Position numbers and translations under genes: made by a program. Below are positions 61,530-64,000 of a stretch of 64,000 nt of DNA, piece by piece. The notes under the pieces are model-generated. The model had not been told where the DNA came from, ran no database searches, and worked only from the letters and a program-made list of their open reading frames with translations. Position 1 is the stretch's first letter. Every line of letters begins with the position of its first letter. Source of the stretch: Drosophila pseudoobscura (lineage: Eukaryota > Arthropoda > Insecta > Diptera > Drosophilidae); contig NC_046679.1 in NCBI RefSeq assembly GCF_009870125.1, positions 21,638,001-21,702,000 of the forward strand, read 5' to 3'.

Positions 61530-64000
61530 CTCGGCTCTCGGTCTGTTCCTGTCCCAGCTATTGACTTAAAAAATTCATTTCGCTAGATTTTTTCATTAAT
61601 TGCAAAATAGGCTGTCTGCAAAATTGGTCTGCCTCTTTCAATATTTTATGCCTTTGTCTGCCCCTCGGAGCGGAGGAACATTGCAGCGGGACTTCTCGTT
61701 CCGCAGCGGCGCGCCGCCAGGCAGCAACGAGAACAACCAGGAATACCAATCAGAGAGGCCATTCCCCTTGTCGGGTCGGCCCTGTTCATGACCAAAAACG
61801 GAGTGGTGGTTTTTTCTATTTCTCTGTGTAATAAAATATTCCGACCAAGTGAAGATGATATCTACGACACACAGGGTTGAACCATCCTTTTCTTCCTTCT
61901 GCAGTGTTTGCCGACAGTCTTCTCCAGTGCTCTCTATTCTTAATGGGTGTCATGAGGGCATATCAGGCTGCATCATAATTGATTTTTGAAGATTTTGGGT
62001 AATTGGGTGAACGGGTTGGTGGGCTTGGGTTAATAGCTGGGACGATTAGCTCAAGACTGAGAATGCAAGGGCTGACGGGGTAAATTGTCGGTCCCTATGA
62101 GGGCCGCTGCTAAGCCAACAATATATTTAAATCGAGGCTTAAGCTGGATACTACTAGGTCTGGCAAAATATCGTTCTTAAGTAGGCTTCATAGAGGTTCT
62201 TTTTAGATGTTCTTAGCACGAGGATAATGATTATTAAGTAGGTGAATTGAAGAAGTTCGATGGACTCTAGCCAAATTGTTGGTATATGTTAGACTCTTGT
62301 TTGTAGAAGGGTTGATACTTTTTAGATTTAGGAAGCGCAATCCAACGATGACCACACAGAATGAAAGTCGGGATGCGCTACATTAACAACATTAACTACA
62401 TTAGCTCACTAGCTAAGGCCGCTCGATCGTGAGATCTGGGGTCTTAACAGCGCTGCTGCCCTGAACAGTGGGTACTATTGAATTATTCTAATGGGACATT
62501 CTAAGTACTATGTGATTGAATGTCTTAGGCTATAGTTGCTATAGGCCTGTGATATTCCTGAGCTTTTGTTGTGCCACTAACAGAGCTGTTGCGATATTTC
62601 ACCTTCGTTCTTTAAGCATTTTTTGCTTTTGTATGTATGTTTTCCATTTGCATACCAATCTTTCAAAAGGTTCCTCTTTTTCCGCTGGGTAACAATAGAG
62701 TCGACATTCCTTTTTCCATACCTTTCACATTGTTGCCATTATTTTGGCAGTCATTCTTCTGGTTTTCCGTCTGCATTTCCTTTTGCTGCAGTTTTGTTTG
62801 TTTACTGGTGCTGCTGCTGTTGTCGGCGGCAGTGAAAATTTATACATACACATGCGAAAATTCCTAGATGCCGACAGGGTCTCCGTCTCCGTTTCCCATC
62901 TGCATCGTCGTCGCCATCGTCATGCGTCAACAATGAATTTTATGGCTGGCCTTGTGCGTGAGTTCGTATGGGATCCTCCTCTGCCCCTTTCCTTCCGTCC
63001 CTTGCCGTTCGTGCTCGGCCATTTTTATGTAGATTTAAGTTAGTGCCGAGCACTTGAAATTGATTGGACAACTATTGGCTTCAAAAAATTAGAGCGCAAC
63101 GCTCCCATAAAACTCAACTCCAGTTGTGCTCTGCGTGAATGTGTGCGTGTGTATGTTGGTGTTGGTGTTGGTGTTGGGGAAATGCAAACATAAAAGTCTA
63201 AAACGGAAATGGGAAATGGCCCTAGTCGCTCGAGAAGAAAGAGCTCTTCTCCGCTCCCTAAGTGAGTTGTTACAATATGAGCAATTTGTGGGCAATTTGT
63301 GCCAGCAACTTTTGTTTGCCAAATGTTTCCGAAACTTTAAGTGAGAAGAACAAACAGCAGGAGGGCCACACAATTTATAATAAATCAGAACGTTCTGGTT
63401 TCTTATAAATTGTTTCTCCTAAAAGTCCTCAATATTTGTCTTTTTCAAGCTAAAAATGTACTTAATAAAACCAAATTTAATGTATTCTAATCATTTCATT
63501 GGTGTGAAAAGATGTCTTACTTTAAGTAAGATTTTGTTGCCCTAGGACGCAATCAATCCCCTTTCATTAGCATTGACATTCGACAGCGCTGCGAGTCATT
63601 CAAATTGATTTCCGCCTGACTGACAGTTCACTTAATTCCTTCAATTCAAACCAAAATCTTAATTACGCTTCACCTGGCGAAATTGATTTTCGCCGTAACC
63701 GAGGCGCCAATCGATTCTGTGACCTTTTCGCCATGGGATGGACAGAAATGCTCGTAAAATGGAAATACTGCATAACTTTTGGCAGGCAGCAGGTAATACG
63801 AGTAAGTGGGTTAATAAACCACAAGCCAGTCGGGAAAATCTAGCTGAAATTCCGTTAAATAAAAAGCAACTGCCGAACAGGGGCGGCCCCAGGCCTCCGG
63901 GCAATACGATAATGGAAATTGAAATAATTTGCCCACTTTTGAGCCAGCATACTAGCATTCTTGTTGGCCGCCACATAAATCAGAAATGTGCGGCCAAGAT

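Larger units (their letters stand above)
59411..64000. other. non-coding DNA with prominent simple repeats
   Basis: No gene is supported. The block contains a G24 run, an 11-unit GCCA array and a CTG array (listed separately). The 135-codon frame at 61068-61475 and its antisense partners overlap these repeats. TTGGTG repeats occur at about 63155-63178. Confidence 0.55.

Noticed and set aside
1..64000. tRNA genes, CRISPR arrays and bacterial-type operons
   Set aside because: I saw no B-box (GGTTCGANTCC) in a tRNA context, no spacer-repeat arrays, and the DNA is clearly animal.

Overview
This window is animal nuclear DNA, almost certainly from a Drosophila of the obscura group. Three things point there: compact insect-type introns of 52-77 bp, proteins that look like fly RAP74 and swiprosin, and a mobile element at 20956-21435 that I recognise as the abundant non-autonomous Helitron of the D. 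pseudoobscura lineage. Most of the 64 kb is non-coding: AT-rich, full of CA/GT, GA/CT and trinucleotide runs, and consistent with large introns or intergenic DNA of a sparse region. Many long open frames are chance. Several begin only at TTG or GTG and run through simple repeats.

The one gene-dense island is 14.7-19.1 kb. It holds, left to right: a DRE promoter motif; a candidate two-exon 42-aa gene (14786-15161, +); a near full-length but diverged duplicate of the general transcription factor subunit TFIIF-alpha/RAP74 (15379-17230, +, four exons, 558 aa); and, tail-to-tail with it, an F-box/leucine-rich-repeat protein (18973-17607, -, two exons, 429 aa). Directly upstream of the F-box gene lie three near-identical 522-bp direct repeats (19390-20955), which abut the Helitron.

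The other clear gene is a single-exon EF-hand protein at 46534-47637. Its C-terminal half has the swiprosin (EFHD) arrangement; its N-terminal half is an acidic Ser-rich extension. Two weaker protein candidates are a 98-aa frame at 33544-33248 (-) and a 72-aa frame at 55491-55709 (+), which is followed at once by AATAAA. A few short segments have a good splice acceptor, an open frame and a good donor (for example 7103-7172 and 52749-52775), and may be small exons of a long host gene. A second, shorter Helitron-like copy lies at 59145-59410 in the opposite orientation, and a cluster of palindromic bZIP sites lies at 39705-39894.

I see no operon-like or defence-like system. The most interesting items are the extra, rapidly diverging RAP74, the 522-bp array joined to a Helitron, the divergent swiprosin paralogue, and the small candidate genes. 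Family assignments rest on recalled family sequences, not on searches.
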